DNA of 64,000 bases from Streptomyces chryseus (GCF_014650755.1 NZ_BMVO01000016.1:1-64000); one strand, 5' to 3'. Shown: positions 46,102-55,220, counted from the stretch's first letter. Notes: a model not told the origin generated them from the letters alone. Translations and numbers: made by a program.

Positions 46102-46641
46102 ATGGAGATGCCGAGGAGTGAACGGTCGCAGGAGAGCCCCCACGTCCTGGTCGTAGGACAGGACGGAATGGCTCTCGGCGGCGCGGACGACGAGTCTCGC
46201 GAGGTGCCGGTGACGGAGATGGTCGAACAGCCCGCAAAGGTCATGCGCATCGGCAGCATGATCAAGCAACTCCTGGAGGAAGTACGGGCGGCTCCTCTCG
46301 ACGAGGCGAGCCGGGTACGGCTGAAGGACATCCACGCCAGCTCGGTCAAGGAGCTCGAAGACGGGCTGGCGCCCGAGCTCGTCGAGGAACTGGAGCGGCT
46401 CTCCCTGCCGTTCACGGACGAGGCGATCCCCTCCGAGGCGGAACTGCGGATCGCGCAGGCCCAGTTGGTGGGGTGGCTCGAAGGCCTCTTCCACGGCATC
46501 CAGACGGCCCTGTTCGCCCAGCAGATGGCGGCACGTGCGCAGCTGGAGCAGATGCGGCGCGCGCTCCCGCCCGGCTCGGGGCACGACGAAGACGGCCAGG
46601 AGGACGGCCACGGGCCGGTGCGCTCGGGCCCGTACCTCTAG
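46102..46641 (+). CDS. bpa: Bacterial proteasome activator Bpa (PafE)
   Basis: A 179-residue ATP-independent proteasome activator. It is nearly identical over the core to mycobacterial Bpa: TEMVEQPAKVMRIGSMIKQL, then RLKDIHASSVKELEDGLAPE and AQLVGWLEGLFHGIQTALFA. The C terminus SGPYL corresponds to the GQYL motif that docks into 20S alpha-subunit pockets and opens the gate. The protein forms dodecameric rings that feed unfolded proteins to the proteasome. The N-terminal 40 residues are variable. The ATG at 46102 is the likely start. Proteasome genes are not in the window. Confidence 0.95.
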   Translation: MEMPRSERSQESPHVLVVGQDGMALGGADDESREVPVTEMVEQPAKVMRIGSMIKQLLEEVRAAPLDEASRVRLKDIHASSVKELEDGLAPELVEELERLSLPFTDEAIPSEAELRIAQAQLVGWLEGLFHGIQTALFAQQMAARAQLEQMRRALPPGSGHDEDGQEDGHGPVRSGPYL

Positions 46642-46735
46642 GTTCCGACCGGCCTCGGGTGGGGATCGACCGCGGATCCCGACCGCGCGTCACCGGGTCG
46701 CCGACGCCGGATCGCGCCGAGCGCCGTAACGCGGG

Positions 46736-46770
46736 AGGCCCGCACCGCCAGGACGGCGGTGCGGGCCTTC
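46736..46770. terminator. Bidirectional terminator after bpa
   Basis: A perfect 14-bp stem (46736-46749 with 46755-46768) with a 5-nt loop and TTCTCC lies between converging bpa and quinone oxidoreductase genes. Confidence 0.75.
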
Positions 46771-46792
46771 TCCGCGTACGTCGAGCCGGCGC

Positions 46793-47773
46793 TCAGCCCG
46801 TCGTCAGCAGGATCTTGCCGACGTGCGCGCCCGCCTCCAGCGCCCGATGGGCCTCCGCCGCCTCCGCCATCGGCACGACGCGGTCCACGACCGGGCGCAC
46901 CCGGCCGGCGGTGATCAGCGGCCACACGTGCTCCCGCACCGCCGCGACGATCGCCGCCTTCTCGCCGAGCGGACGCGCCCGCAGCGTCGTCGCCGTGATC
47001 GCGGCGCGCTTCTTCATCAGGGCGCTCAGGTTCACCTCGCCCTTCACACCCCCCTGCATACCGATGATCGCGAGGCGGCCGTTGACGGCGAGCGCCTTCA
47101 CGTTCCGGTCCAGGTACTTGGCCCCGATGATGTCCAGGATGACGTCCGCGCCGGCCCCGTCGGTGGCCTTGCGCAGCTCCTGTACGAAGTCCTGCTCGCG
47201 GTAGTCGATGAGGATGTCCGCGCCGAGCTCCGCGCACCGCGCCAGCTTCTCCGGGCCGCCGGCCGTGACCGCGACCCGCGCGCCGACCGCCTTGGCGAGC
47301 TGGATCGCCATGGTGCCGATGCCGCTCGCGCCGCCGTGCAGCAGCAGCGTCTCGCCCGGCCGCAGGTGAGCGATCATGAAGACGTTCGACCAGACCGTCG
47401 AGGTGGTCTCGGGCAGGGACGCCGCCGTGACGAGGTCCATGCCGGGGGGCACGGGCAGCAGCTGCCCGGCCGGTACGGCGACCTTCTCGGCGTACCCGCC
47501 GCCGGTCAGCAGCGCGCACACCTCGTCGCCCACGGACCAGCCCGAGACCCCCGGCCCGAGCGCGGCGATCCGGCCCGCGCATTCGAGACCGGGGTACGGG
47601 GAGGCGCCGGGCGGCGGGTCGTAGAAGCCCTGGCGTTGCAGCAGGTCGGCGCGGTTGACGGCGCTCGCGACGACCTCGACGAGGACCTCGCCCTCGCCGG
47701 GTACGGGCTCGGGGACCTCCGCCCATACGAGCGCCTCGGGGCCACCGGGTTCAGGGATCGTGATCGCATACAT
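46793..47773 (-). CDS. NAD(P)H quinone oxidoreductase (PIG3-like, MDR family)
   Basis: A 326-residue medium-chain dehydrogenase/reductase of the zinc-free quinone oxidoreductase group. Family stretches: NRADLLQRQGFYDPPPG, GLECAGRI, nucleotide-binding HGGASGIGTMAIQLAK and ADVILDIIGAKYLDRN. It reduces quinones with NADPH. ATG at 47773; an upstream 17-residue extension is not supported. Converges on bpa. Confidence 0.92.
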   Translation of the reverse strand: MYAITIPEPGGPEALVWAEVPEPVPGEGEVLVEVVASAVNRADLLQRQGFYDPPPGASPYPGLECAGRIAALGPGVSGWSVGDEVCALLTGGGYAEKVAVPAGQLLPVPPGMDLVTAASLPETTSTVWSNVFMIAHLRPGETLLLHGGASGIGTMAIQLAKAVGARVAVTAGGPEKLARCAELGADILIDYREQDFVQELRKATDGAGADVILDIIGAKYLDRNVKALAVNGRLAIIGMQGGVKGEVNLSALMKKRAAITATTLRARPLGEKAAIVAAVREHVWPLITAGRVRPVVDRVVPMAEAAEAHRALEAGAHVGKILLTTG

Positions 47774-47974
47774 GGCCGCGAGGCTACTCCGCAGCGGAGC
47801 GAACCACTCCGGCCGCCCGGTCACTCCGCCCGAATCGGTCCCGGCAGCACCGGGCGGCGGTCACCGGCCCGGCGTCGCCGCAAGGTGCGTACTGCGGCGG
47901 CGGCCGGGCCAAGGCCACCGGCCCGGACTCGCCGAAGGGCGCTCACCGCGGTCCCCGGCGGCGCCGGACGGCGC
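47774..47974. other. Intergenic region with imperfect repeats
   Basis: 201 bp between two minus-strand genes. Two segments starting CACCGGCCCGG and running to GCTCAC- or GTGCG-type ends are loosely repeated about 70 bp apart, and GGCGCTCAC occurs twice. They could form the terminator of the K+ channel gene and the promoter of the oxidoreductase gene; no gene is seen. Confidence 0.4.
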
Positions 47975-49048
47975 TCACTCCGGCGACGTCACCCGCATGT
48001 CCCCCGCGCTCGTGGCGCCCGGCGAGGCCCGCACGATGGTGATCACCCGGTCCGTCAGCTGGAGCGGGCTGGCCTCGGGGTCGTCGTACCCGAGCAGCCG
48101 GTGTCCGCGCAGCACGCTGACCACCAGATCCTCGGTCTCCCGCACGTTCAGTCCCACCTCGGCCTTTATCACCGGCCGCTCGATGAGATCCAGGCCGCTG
48201 CCCTGCTGGATCAGGTCCTCCATCACCGTGCCGGCGCTCGGGCTGAGCACGGACAGGCCGAGGAGGCGCCCGGCGGCGCTGGCGCTGGTGATGACGGCGT
48301 CCGCGCCCGACTGGCGCAGCAGCGGCGCGTTCTCCTCCTCACGGACCGCGGCGACGATCTTCGCGCCCCGGTTGAGCTGCCGTGCGGTGAGCGTGACCAG
48401 GACCGCCGTGTCGTCGCGCTGGGTCGCGATGACGATCTGGCGGGCCCGGTGGACCTCCGCGCGCAGCAGCACATCGCTGCGGGTCGCGTCGCCCAGGACT
48501 CCCGTGAACCCGTCGGCGTTGGCCGCTTCGACGACCGCCGCGCTCGGGTCGACGATCACGATCTGCTCTTTCCTGAGCCCCGTGGCGGCCAGGGTCTGGA
48601 TCGCGGAACGCCCCTTGGTGCCGAATCCGACGATGACGGTGTGGTCGCGCAAGTGGGCCCTCCAGCGGTTCAGCCGCCACTCCTCCCGGGTCCGCTCCGT
48701 GAGGACCTCGAGAGTGGTGCCGACCAGGATGATGAGAAAGAGCACGCGCAGCGGCGTCACCAGCAGCACGTTGGTGAGCCTGGCGCTGTCGCTGTGCGGC
48801 ACGATGTCGCCGTAACCGGTCGTGGACAGCGTCACGGTGGAGTAGTAGACGGCGTCGAGGAAGTCAAGGTTCTCGTCGGCGTTGTCGTGGTAGCCGGAGC
48901 GGTCGATGTAGACGATGAGCACCGTCAGCACCAGGACCGCCAGCGCCATCAGCAGCCGCTTGCCGACCTGACGCAGCGGGCGGTCGACGACTCGGCGCGG
49001 CAGTTTGATCCGAGCCGTGACGAGGTGCTCGTCGGCGTGCCTGGCCAT
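47975..49048 (-). CDS. Potassium channel with RCK (TrkA-N) domain
   Basis: A 357-residue two-helix K+ channel subunit. TM1 is LLMALAVLVLTVLIVYI near residue 35, the pore loop STVTLSTTGYGDIVP has the TTGYGD selectivity filter, and TM2 is VLLVTPLRVLFLIILVGTT. An RCK domain follows from about residue 135 (VIVGFGTKGRSAIQTL), then a TrkA-C-like domain to the end. A tetrameric, ligand-gated channel is expected. Start ATG at 49048, 20 bp after the moeA stop, so probably co-transcribed with moeA. Confidence 0.92.
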   Translation of the reverse strand: MARHADEHLVTARIKLPRRVVDRPLRQVGKRLLMALAVLVLTVLIVYIDRSGYHDNADENLDFLDAVYYSTVTLSTTGYGDIVPHSDSARLTNVLLVTPLRVLFLIILVGTTLEVLTERTREEWRLNRWRAHLRDHTVIVGFGTKGRSAIQTLAATGLRKEQIVIVDPSAAVVEAANADGFTGVLGDATRSDVLLRAEVHRARQIVIATQRDDTAVLVTLTARQLNRGAKIVAAVREEENAPLLRQSGADAVITSASAAGRLLGLSVLSPSAGTVMEDLIQQGSGLDLIERPVIKAEVGLNVRETEDLVVSVLRGHRLLGYDDPEASPLQLTDRVITIVRASPGATSAGDMRVTSPE

Positions 49049-49065
49049 CGCGTCTTGGCCGGGAA

Positions 49066-49079
49066 GTTTCACGTGAAAC
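49066..49079. other. parS centromere site (ParB binding)
   Basis: GTTTCACGTGAAAC is a perfect 14-bp palindrome equal to the Streptomyces parS core. It overlaps the moeA stop codon (TGA lies within it) and the 20-bp gap to the K+ channel gene. ParB nucleates here for chromosome segregation; in Streptomyces such sites cluster around oriC. Confidence 0.9.
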
Positions 49080-50484
49080 GTCCTTCTGTCCAGGGCAGTT
49101 CGAGGATGTCGAGGTCCTGGCCGGCCCGTGCGCCGCCGGGCGGGACGACGGCCAGAGCGTCGGCGGCGGCGATGCCACGGAGCATGGCCGGGCCGTTGTA
49201 GTGCAGGGGCACGGCCTGTTCCGGTCCGTTCCCGTCCGCACCGCCCGCGCGGTGGACGACGGGAACGAGCCGGGTGTCGTGCGGGTGACCGTTCACCGCG
49301 TCCCGTACGGGCGAGGAGTACGGCGCGAGAGCCGGCCGCTGGGCACGGGCCCGCAGCAGCGGCTCGGCGAGGGTCAGCAGGCCGGACACCGCCGCGAGCG
49401 GATTGCCGGGCAGGCCGACCAGGTACCGGCCCTCGGCGCCCCCGCCGAGGCGCGCCAGCAGCATCGGGTGACCCGGCCGCACCGCGACGCCGTCGACGAG
49501 CAGTTCGGCGCCGGCCCTGCGCAGGATCGGGTGGACGTGGTCGACAGGACCGGCCGCCGTGCCGCCCGTGGTGACGACGAGGTCGGCCTCGGAGGCGGTG
49601 ACGGCCCGGTGGAGCGCGTCGGCGTCGTCGCCGAGGTGGCGGGTGGCGAGCACCTCGGCGCCCAGGGCGCGCAGCCAGGGGGCCAGGAGAGGGCCGAGGG
49701 CGTCGCGGACCATCCCGTCGTGCGGCAGCCCCTCGTCCAGCAGCTCGTCGCCCAGGACGAGCACCTCGACGCGGGGCCGGGGTACGACGTCCAGCTCGTC
49801 GTACCCGGCGGCCGCCGCGAGGCCGAGCACGGCGGGCGACACGAGGGCCCCGGCCGGCAGCAACTGGTCGCCGGTACGGCACTCCTGGCCGCGCGGGCGG
49901 ATGTCCTGCCCCTGGACGACCTCACGGCGCGCGTACAGCCGCGCCTGTGCCTCGTCCAGCCGGGCGTGTTCACTGCGGATCACGGCGGTGGCGTCGGGCG
50001 GGACACGGGCACCGGTGGCGATGCGTACGGCCGCGCCTTCGGCCAGCGCTCCGGGAGCGGCGTGCCCGGCCAGCACCTGACCGCCTTGGCCGACGCTCCA
50101 CCAAGGCCCCGGCCCGGCGACCGCCCAGCCGTCCATGGCGGACGTGTCGAAGGACGGCAGGTCGGTGAGGGCGCGCAGGGGCTCCGCGAGCACCTGCCCG
50201 AGAGCCTGCGCGAGCGCCACCCGCCGCGTGCGGGGCGCGCCCTCGCCACCGGCCCGGGCGGCGACCGCCCGCGCCTCGCGCCACGGCGTGGCCCGGGTAC
50301 GGGCCGGGGGCGCGGACGAAGTGGCCGCCGGTCCGGTCCCGCCGGTCTCGCCACCGCCCCGATCCGGCTCGGCACCGGGACCCGCCGCGTGGGGCGCGTG
50401 CGCCTGCGCTGCCGGTCCCCTCGCCTCTGTCGCCCGGCTGACGAGGGCGAGCGCCTCGTCGACCTCGCGGTCCTCCTGGCTCAC
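49069..50484 (-). CDS. moeA: Molybdopterin molybdenumtransferase MoeA
   Basis: A 471-residue MoeA, which inserts molybdate into adenylylated molybdopterin. About 65 low-complexity residues come first. The MoeA core then begins RVALAQALGQVLAEPLRAL, with LPSFDTSAMDGWAV (conserved Asp/MDG) and the MogA-like subdomain VVTTGGTAAGPVDHV; GLPGNPLAAVSGL is another family stretch. The GTG start overlaps the stop of the preceding MobA-like gene (GTGA). Its stop codon lies inside the parS site. No other molybdenum cofactor genes are in the window. Confidence 0.92.
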   Translation of the reverse strand: MSQEDREVDEALALVSRATEARGPAAQAHAPHAAGPGAEPDRGGGETGGTGPAATSSAPPARTRATPWREARAVAARAGGEGAPRTRRVALAQALGQVLAEPLRALTDLPSFDTSAMDGWAVAGPGPWWSVGQGGQVLAGHAAPGALAEGAAVRIATGARVPPDATAVIRSEHARLDEAQARLYARREVVQGQDIRPRGQECRTGDQLLPAGALVSPAVLGLAAAAGYDELDVVPRPRVEVLVLGDELLDEGLPHDGMVRDALGPLLAPWLRALGAEVLATRHLGDDADALHRAVTASEADLVVTTGGTAAGPVDHVHPILRRAGAELLVDGVAVRPGHPMLLARLGGGAEGRYLVGLPGNPLAAVSGLLTLAEPLLRARAQRPALAPYSSPVRDAVNGHPHDTRLVPVVHRAGGADGNGPEQAVPLHYNGPAMLRGIAAADALAVVPPGGARAGQDLDILELPWTEGRFT

Positions 50485-51386
50485 CCGGCGCCGTCTTCCG
50501 CGCGGGGCCCCGGGCCCTCGCCCGTGGCCACGCCCTTGGCCTCCTCCTCCGCCTCGGCGGCCCAACGGGCGGCCAGAGCGGCGGCCTTGCGGGCCGCTTC
50601 GGCGACGGCGTCCGGTCCGTTGCCGCCCGCCCGCGCCGCCGCGTAGCCGACCAGAAACGTGGTGAGCGGCGCTGCGGGCCTGGCGACCCCGTGCGCGGCG
50701 TCGCGGGCGAGGTCGAGCAGGACGTTGATGTCGACATCGAGCTCGATGCCGAGTTCGTCCTTGACTGCGGTCATCCATTCATCCAGCACGTGCCCATGCT
50801 CCCTGATCCTCGACCGGGCGGCGGCAATGTCTTCCCAGGTGTCGCAGTCGAAGGAGTCGAGCGGCCCGGCGCTCACGCGCGTCAGGGCGAGTTCGTGAGT
50901 GAGCAGCCGCAGCGGCAGTCCCGCGAGACCTCCGTGCTCGGTGGCGAGGAGGGCCAGCTCACGGCGCAGAGGCTCGGCGCGGTAGGCGGCGACCAACGGC
51001 TGGTCCCGCCCGTCCGCGTCCACGAGCAGCGCCGCTTCCCCGCCATCGCCCGCCAGGGCGTCGAGCAGGCGCCGCACCGTCGCACGCCGGACGAACGGCA
51101 GATCGGCGGAGAGTACGAGCACGCTCTCGGCGGTGGTGCGCCGCACCCCCGCGTCGAGCGCGGCCAGCGGCCCGGCCCCGGCCGGCTCCTCCCGCGCCCA
51201 CTCGACGGCGTGCACGGTCGCCCGGCGCCCGCCGACGACGACGGTCGTACCGGCTCCGCCGCACACGCCCAGTACCCGGTCGAGCAGTGTCCGCCCGCCC
51301 ACGCGCACACCGGGCTTGTCCACCCCACCGAGCCGCTTGGCGGCCCCTCCGGCAAGCACGATGGCGTCGTACGCGGTCGTGGTCAT
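50481..51386 (-). CDS. MobA-like nucleotidyltransferase fused to DUF6457
   Basis: A 301-residue fusion. Residues 1-195 are a MobA-type NTP transferase with VLAGGAAKRLGGVDKP binding the nucleotide and LSADLPF supplying the metal Asp. It should attach GMP or CMP to molybdopterin. Residues about 205-300 (LDEWMTAVKDELGIELDVD, then FLVGYAAARAGG) form a DUF6457 domain, which is often found beside or fused to molybdenum genes and is of unknown role. ATG at 51386. Overlaps moeA by 4 bp. Confidence 0.85.
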   Translation of the reverse strand: MTTTAYDAIVLAGGAAKRLGGVDKPGVRVGGRTLLDRVLGVCGGAGTTVVVGGRRATVHAVEWAREEPAGAGPLAALDAGVRRTTAESVLVLSADLPFVRRATVRRLLDALAGDGGEAALLVDADGRDQPLVAAYRAEPLRRELALLATEHGGLAGLPLRLLTHELALTRVSAGPLDSFDCDTWEDIAAARSRIREHGHVLDEWMTAVKDELGIELDVDINVLLDLARDAAHGVARPAAPLTTFLVGYAAARAGGNGPDAVAEAARKAAALAARWAAEAEEEAKGVATGEGPGPRAEDGAG

Positions 51387-51437
51387 GCCCCGAGTATGCG
51401 GGGCGGGCCTCGCTCTGCCCCACCCCGCCCCCGCCCA

Positions 51438-51485
51438 CCGCACCGGAGCCCCGCCCGTCGCGTGACGGGCGGGGCTCCGGTGCGG
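51438..51485 (-). terminator. Strong terminator after bkd operon 1
   Basis: A perfect 22-bp stem (51438-51459 with 51464-51485) and GCGT loop lies 46 bp past the E2 stop codon and before the MobA-like gene, separating the two transcripts. Confidence 0.85.
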
Positions 51486-51531
51486 CACGAGCCCGGTGCG
51501 GCACGGGGCGGGGCAGCGCTCCGCGCGGCGG

Positions 51532-52923
51532 TCAGAGCGTGCGCAGCAGCAGCGCCGGGTGCTCCACACAGTCCGCCACGTACCGCAGGAACCCGCCCGC
51601 GGTCCCCCCGTCGCACACCCGGTGGTCGAACGTCAGCGACAACTGCACCACCTTGCGCACCGCCAACTCCCCGTCGTGCACCCAGGGCTTGGGGACGATC
51701 CGCCCGACCCCGAGCATCGCCGCCTCCGGGTGGTTGATGATCGGCGTGGACCCGTCGACCCCGAACACCCCGTAGTTGTTCAGCGTGAACGTGCCGCCCG
51801 TCAGCTCCGCCGGCGTCAGCACCCCCTTGCGGGCCGCTTCCGTCAGCCGCGCGAACTCCGCGCTCAAGTCGTCCACATTGCGGGCGTGCGCGTCCTTCAC
51901 GACGGGAACCATCAGCCCCCGCTCCGTCTGCGCCGCGAACCCGAGGTGCACGCCGGGCAGGCGCACGATCTCGCGGGAGGCCATGTCGACCGTCGAGTTG
52001 AGCTCCGGGAAACGGGCCAGGGCCGCCGTGCAGATCCGGGCCAGCAGCGCCAGTACCGACACCGGCGTTCCGCCCGCCTGGTTCATCGCCGCACGGGCCG
52101 CCATGAGCTCGGTCGCGTCCGCGTCCACCCAGCAGGTGGCGTCCGGGATCTCGCTCCGGCTGCGCGACAGCTTGTCCGCCACGGCGCCGCGCATCCCGCG
52201 CAGCGGCACCCGCTCCGCCCCGGCGGGGGAAGCCACGGCCACCGGCGCGGGCGCCGCCCGCTCGGGCGCCCGCGCCCCGCGGATCGCGCCCTCCACATCG
52301 GCCCGCAGGATCAGCCCGTCGGGCCCCGAGCCCTTCAGCGCCCGCAGGTCGAGGCTGTTCTCCCTGGCCAGCCGCCGCACCAGCGGCGAGATCACCGGCA
52401 CCGGACCGTCGTGCCCGACGACCTCGGCGACCGCCGGGGCAGCCACCTCGGCGACCGCCACGGCTCCACGAGCCGCGTCCGGCCGGATACGCCGCCGCCG
52501 CGCCACCGCGGCGCCCGTGCCGTATCCCACCAGCACGTTCCCCGACGACTCCGCCTCACCCGAAGCGGAGGACCCGGCCGCGGCAGCCGCGTCCACCACC
52601 GGAGCCGACCCGGAACCGGCAGCGGCAGCCGGAACCGGGACGGAACCGGAAGCCGGACCGGAATCCGACGCCCCCGCCGACCCCACCGCGACCGTCAGCA
52701 GCGGCGACCCGACGGGCAGTTCCGTCCCCTCCTCACCGAAGCGGGCGGTCACCACGCCCCCGTACGGGCACGGCACCTCCACCATCGCCTTGGCCGTCTC
52801 CACCTCGACCACCGGCTGGTCGACGGCGACCACATCGCCCACCTCCACCAGCCAGCGCACGATCTCCGCCTCGGTCAGCCCCTCACCGAGGTCGGGCAGC
52901 TTGAACTCCAGCACCTTCGGCAT
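51532..52923 (-). CDS. bkdC: Branched-chain keto acid dehydrogenase E2, copy 1
   Basis: A 463-residue dihydrolipoamide acyltransferase. The lipoyl domain (about 1-80) has ETAKAMVE, an Ala/Ser/Pro linker follows, the subunit-binding domain has ISPLVRRLARENSLDLRAL, and the catalytic domain ends in FDHRVCDGG (His434, Asp438). Its ATG shares one base with the E1beta stop (TGATG), so translation is coupled. It is only moderately similar to copy 2, so the two complexes are old paralogues rather than a recent duplication. Confidence 0.94.
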   Translation of the reverse strand: MPKVLEFKLPDLGEGLTEAEIVRWLVEVGDVVAVDQPVVEVETAKAMVEVPCPYGGVVTARFGEEGTELPVGSPLLTVAVGSAGASDSGPASGSVPVPAAAAGSGSAPVVDAAAAAGSSASGEAESSGNVLVGYGTGAAVARRRRIRPDAARGAVAVAEVAAPAVAEVVGHDGPVPVISPLVRRLARENSLDLRALKGSGPDGLILRADVEGAIRGARAPERAAPAPVAVASPAGAERVPLRGMRGAVADKLSRSRSEIPDATCWVDADATELMAARAAMNQAGGTPVSVLALLARICTAALARFPELNSTVDMASREIVRLPGVHLGFAAQTERGLMVPVVKDAHARNVDDLSAEFARLTEAARKGVLTPAELTGGTFTLNNYGVFGVDGSTPIINHPEAAMLGVGRIVPKPWVHDGELAVRKVVQLSLTFDHRVCDGGTAGGFLRYVADCVEHPALLLRTL

Positions 52924-53951
52924 CAGCTGCCCGCCTCCCACTGGAGCCGCGCGACCGCGTCGAGCACCCGGTCCACTCCCGGCAGGTGGTGCCGCTCCAG
53001 CATCGGTGGCGGATACGGAATGTCGAACCCGGCGACCCGCAGCACCGGCGCCTCCAGATGATGGAAGCAGCGCTCCGTCACCCGGGCGGCGATCTCCCCG
53101 CCCGGCCCGCCGAAACCGGTGGACTCGTGGACGACGACCGCGCGCCCGGTACGCCGTACCGAAGCGGCCACCGTCTCGTCGTCGAACGGCACGAGCGAGC
53201 GCAGATCGACGACCTCCAGGTCCCAGCCCTCCGCCTCGGCCGCCTCCGCCGCCTCCATGCACACCGGCAGGGACGGCCCGTACGTGATGAGCGTCGCGCT
53301 GCGCCCGGAGCGCCGCACGACCGCGCGACCGATCGGCTCGACGGCCGCCGGCGCCTCGGGCGACCACGCCGCCTTCGACCAGTACAACCGCTTCGGCTCC
53401 AGGAAGACGACCGGGTCGTCCGAGGCGATCGCCGCCCGCATCAGCCCGTACGCGTCCTCGACCGTCGCCGGCGTCACGACATGGAGCCCCGGAGTCGCCA
53501 TGTAGTACGCCTCGGACGAGTCGCTGTGGTGCTCGACGCCGCCGATCCCGCCGCCGTACGGCACCCGGATCACCATCGGCATCGGCATCGCGCCGCGCGT
53601 GCGGTTGCGCATCCGTGCCACATGGCTGATGAGCTGCTCGAACGCCGGGTAGGCGAACGCGTCGAACTGCATCTCGACGACCGGCCGCAGCCCGTACATC
53701 GCCATGCCCACGGCCGTTCCCAGGATCCCCGCCTCGGCGAGCGGGGTGTCCGTGACCCGGTCCTCGCCGAACTCCTTCACGAGCCCGTCGGTGACCCGGA
53801 AGACCCCGCCGAGCGCGCCGACGTCCTCGCCCATCACGTGGACGGACGGATCCTCGGCCATCGCGTCGCGCAGCGCCCGGCCGAGGGCCTGCGCCATCGT
53901 CGCCGGCTTGGCGGGCTTCGCGTCGACCGTGGTCGTCGCTGCCGTCGTCAT
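52923..53951 (-). CDS. bkdB: Branched-chain keto acid dehydrogenase E1 beta subunit, copy 1
   Basis: A 342-residue E1beta. MGEDVGALGGVFRVTDGL, IRVPYGGGIGGVEHHSDS and YPPPMLERHHLPG match copy 2 closely, while the N terminus has 18 extra residues. It pairs with the E1alpha encoded immediately upstream (4-bp ATGA overlap). Overlaps the E2 start by one base. Confidence 0.95.
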   Translation of the reverse strand: MTTAATTTVDAKPAKPATMAQALGRALRDAMAEDPSVHVMGEDVGALGGVFRVTDGLVKEFGEDRVTDTPLAEAGILGTAVGMAMYGLRPVVEMQFDAFAYPAFEQLISHVARMRNRTRGAMPMPMVIRVPYGGGIGGVEHHSDSSEAYYMATPGLHVVTPATVEDAYGLMRAAIASDDPVVFLEPKRLYWSKAAWSPEAPAAVEPIGRAVVRRSGRSATLITYGPSLPVCMEAAEAAEAEGWDLEVVDLRSLVPFDDETVAASVRRTGRAVVVHESTGFGGPGGEIAARVTERCFHHLEAPVLRVAGFDIPYPPPMLERHHLPGVDRVLDAVARLQWEAGS

Positions 53952-55114
53952 CGCTCGTCCTCCGCATCGAGCTCGGCCCGCAGCAGGGCTTCCTGCTCCC
54001 TGAGGTGCGCGGTCTTCTCGGCGTAGACGTGCGCGAAAAGGTCCATGGGGTCGAGCACCGGATCCGCGTTCATGCGCTCGCGCAGCTCGGCGGCCATCGT
54101 CTCGGCGGCCTCCCGGGCTTCCCGTACGCCGTCCTCGTCCAGCATTCCGCGCTCCGTGAGTTCCCGCTCCATGAGCTGGACCGGGTCGTGGGCGCGCCAT
54201 GCCTCGACCTCGGCGTCGCCCCGGTAGCGGGTCGCGTCGTCGGCGTTCGTGTGGGCGTCCATCCGGTACGTGACGGCCTCGACCAGCGTCGGGCCGCCAC
54301 CGCGGCGGGCTCGCGCCACCGCCTCGGCCAGCACCTCGTGCACGGCGGCGGCGTCGTTGCCGTCGACCAGCCGACCCGGCATGCCGTACCCGACGGCCTT
54401 GTGGGCCAGGGACGGGGCGGCGGTCTGCTTGGCGAGCGGCACGGAGATGGCGAAGCCGTTGTTCTGCACGAGGAAGACGACCGGCGCCCGCCAGACGGCG
54501 GCGAAGTTCAGCGCCTCGTGGAAGTCGCCCTCGCTGGTGCCGCCGTCACCGACCATGGCGAGCGCGACGACGTCGTCGCCCTTGAGGCGGGCCGCGTGCG
54601 CCAGGCCCACCGCGTGCGGCAGCTGGGTCGCCAGCGGGGTGCACAGCGGTGCGATGCGGTGCTCGCGCGGGTCGTAACCGGTGTGCCAGTCGCCCCGCAG
54701 CAGCGTCAGCGCCTGTACGGGGTCCAGTCCGCGCACCACGGCGGCGAGGGTGTCCCGGTAGCTCGGGAAGAGCCAGTCCCGCTCCTCCAGGACGAGCGCG
54801 GCCGCGACCTCGCAGGCCTCCTGGCCCGTGCTGGAGGGGTAGACGGCGAGGCGGCCCTGCTTGGTGAGAGCGGTCGCCTGCGTGTTGTACCTGCGGCCGC
54901 GGACCAGCTCCGCGTAGAGCCTGCGCATGAGCCCGGCGTCGAGCCGGGCGGCGGCGGCCGTGCCGAGCACGCGGTGCGGCTCGCTGTCCGGGAGCAGCGG
55001 GGCGGGGTCCGTGCGGGGCTTCCAGGCCGGGGGAGGAACCGGCCGGTAGGCGGCGGCACCGGGCAGGTCCTGGGCCGGCTCGACCGGCCGCACCGTCATG
55101 GTGCTCTTCTTCAT
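53948..55114 (-). CDS. bkdA: Branched-chain keto acid dehydrogenase E1 alpha subunit, copy 1
   Basis: A 388-residue ThDP-dependent decarboxylase subunit. The ThDP motif is GDGGTSEGDFHEALNF...NNGF and the loop YRMDAHTNADDATRY. First gene of the operon. ATG at 55114, with GAGGAGG 9 nt upstream. Its promoter region is shared with the divergent Lrp-type gene and carries a TetR-like operator and DnaA-box-like sequences. Confidence 0.95.
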   Translation of the reverse strand: MKKSTMTVRPVEPAQDLPGAAAYRPVPPPAWKPRTDPAPLLPDSEPHRVLGTAAAARLDAGLMRRLYAELVRGRRYNTQATALTKQGRLAVYPSSTGQEACEVAAALVLEERDWLFPSYRDTLAAVVRGLDPVQALTLLRGDWHTGYDPREHRIAPLCTPLATQLPHAVGLAHAARLKGDDVVALAMVGDGGTSEGDFHEALNFAAVWRAPVVFLVQNNGFAISVPLAKQTAAPSLAHKAVGYGMPGRLVDGNDAAAVHEVLAEAVARARRGGGPTLVEAVTYRMDAHTNADDATRYRGDAEVEAWRAHDPVQLMERELTERGMLDEDGVREAREAAETMAAELRERMNADPVLDPMDLFAHVYAEKTAHLREQEALLRAELDAEDER

Positions 55115-55172
55115 CGCGTGCACCTCCTCGTGGGAGCGGTGAGAGGGCACAGCAATGTGGTGTGCCTCACCT

Positions 55173-55186
55173 ACCGATTGTTCGGT
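55173..55186. promoter_or_regulatory. Paa-type TetR operator in front of bkd operon 1
   Basis: ACCGATTGTTCGGT differs at one base from the operator at 58021-58034 (ACCGATCGTTCGGT). It lies 59 bp upstream of the E1alpha start, within reach of the bkd promoter. It suggests the paa regulator also acts on bkd. Confidence 0.55.
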
Positions 55187-55220
55187 CGTGGACGCAATTT
55201 GGCTACAGGCGCCTTCAGCC

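Noticed and set aside
51871..51880. TCGTCCACA in the copy 1 E2 gene as a DnaA box
   Set aside because: Matches only a degenerate consensus and lies in coding sequence where such words arise easily.
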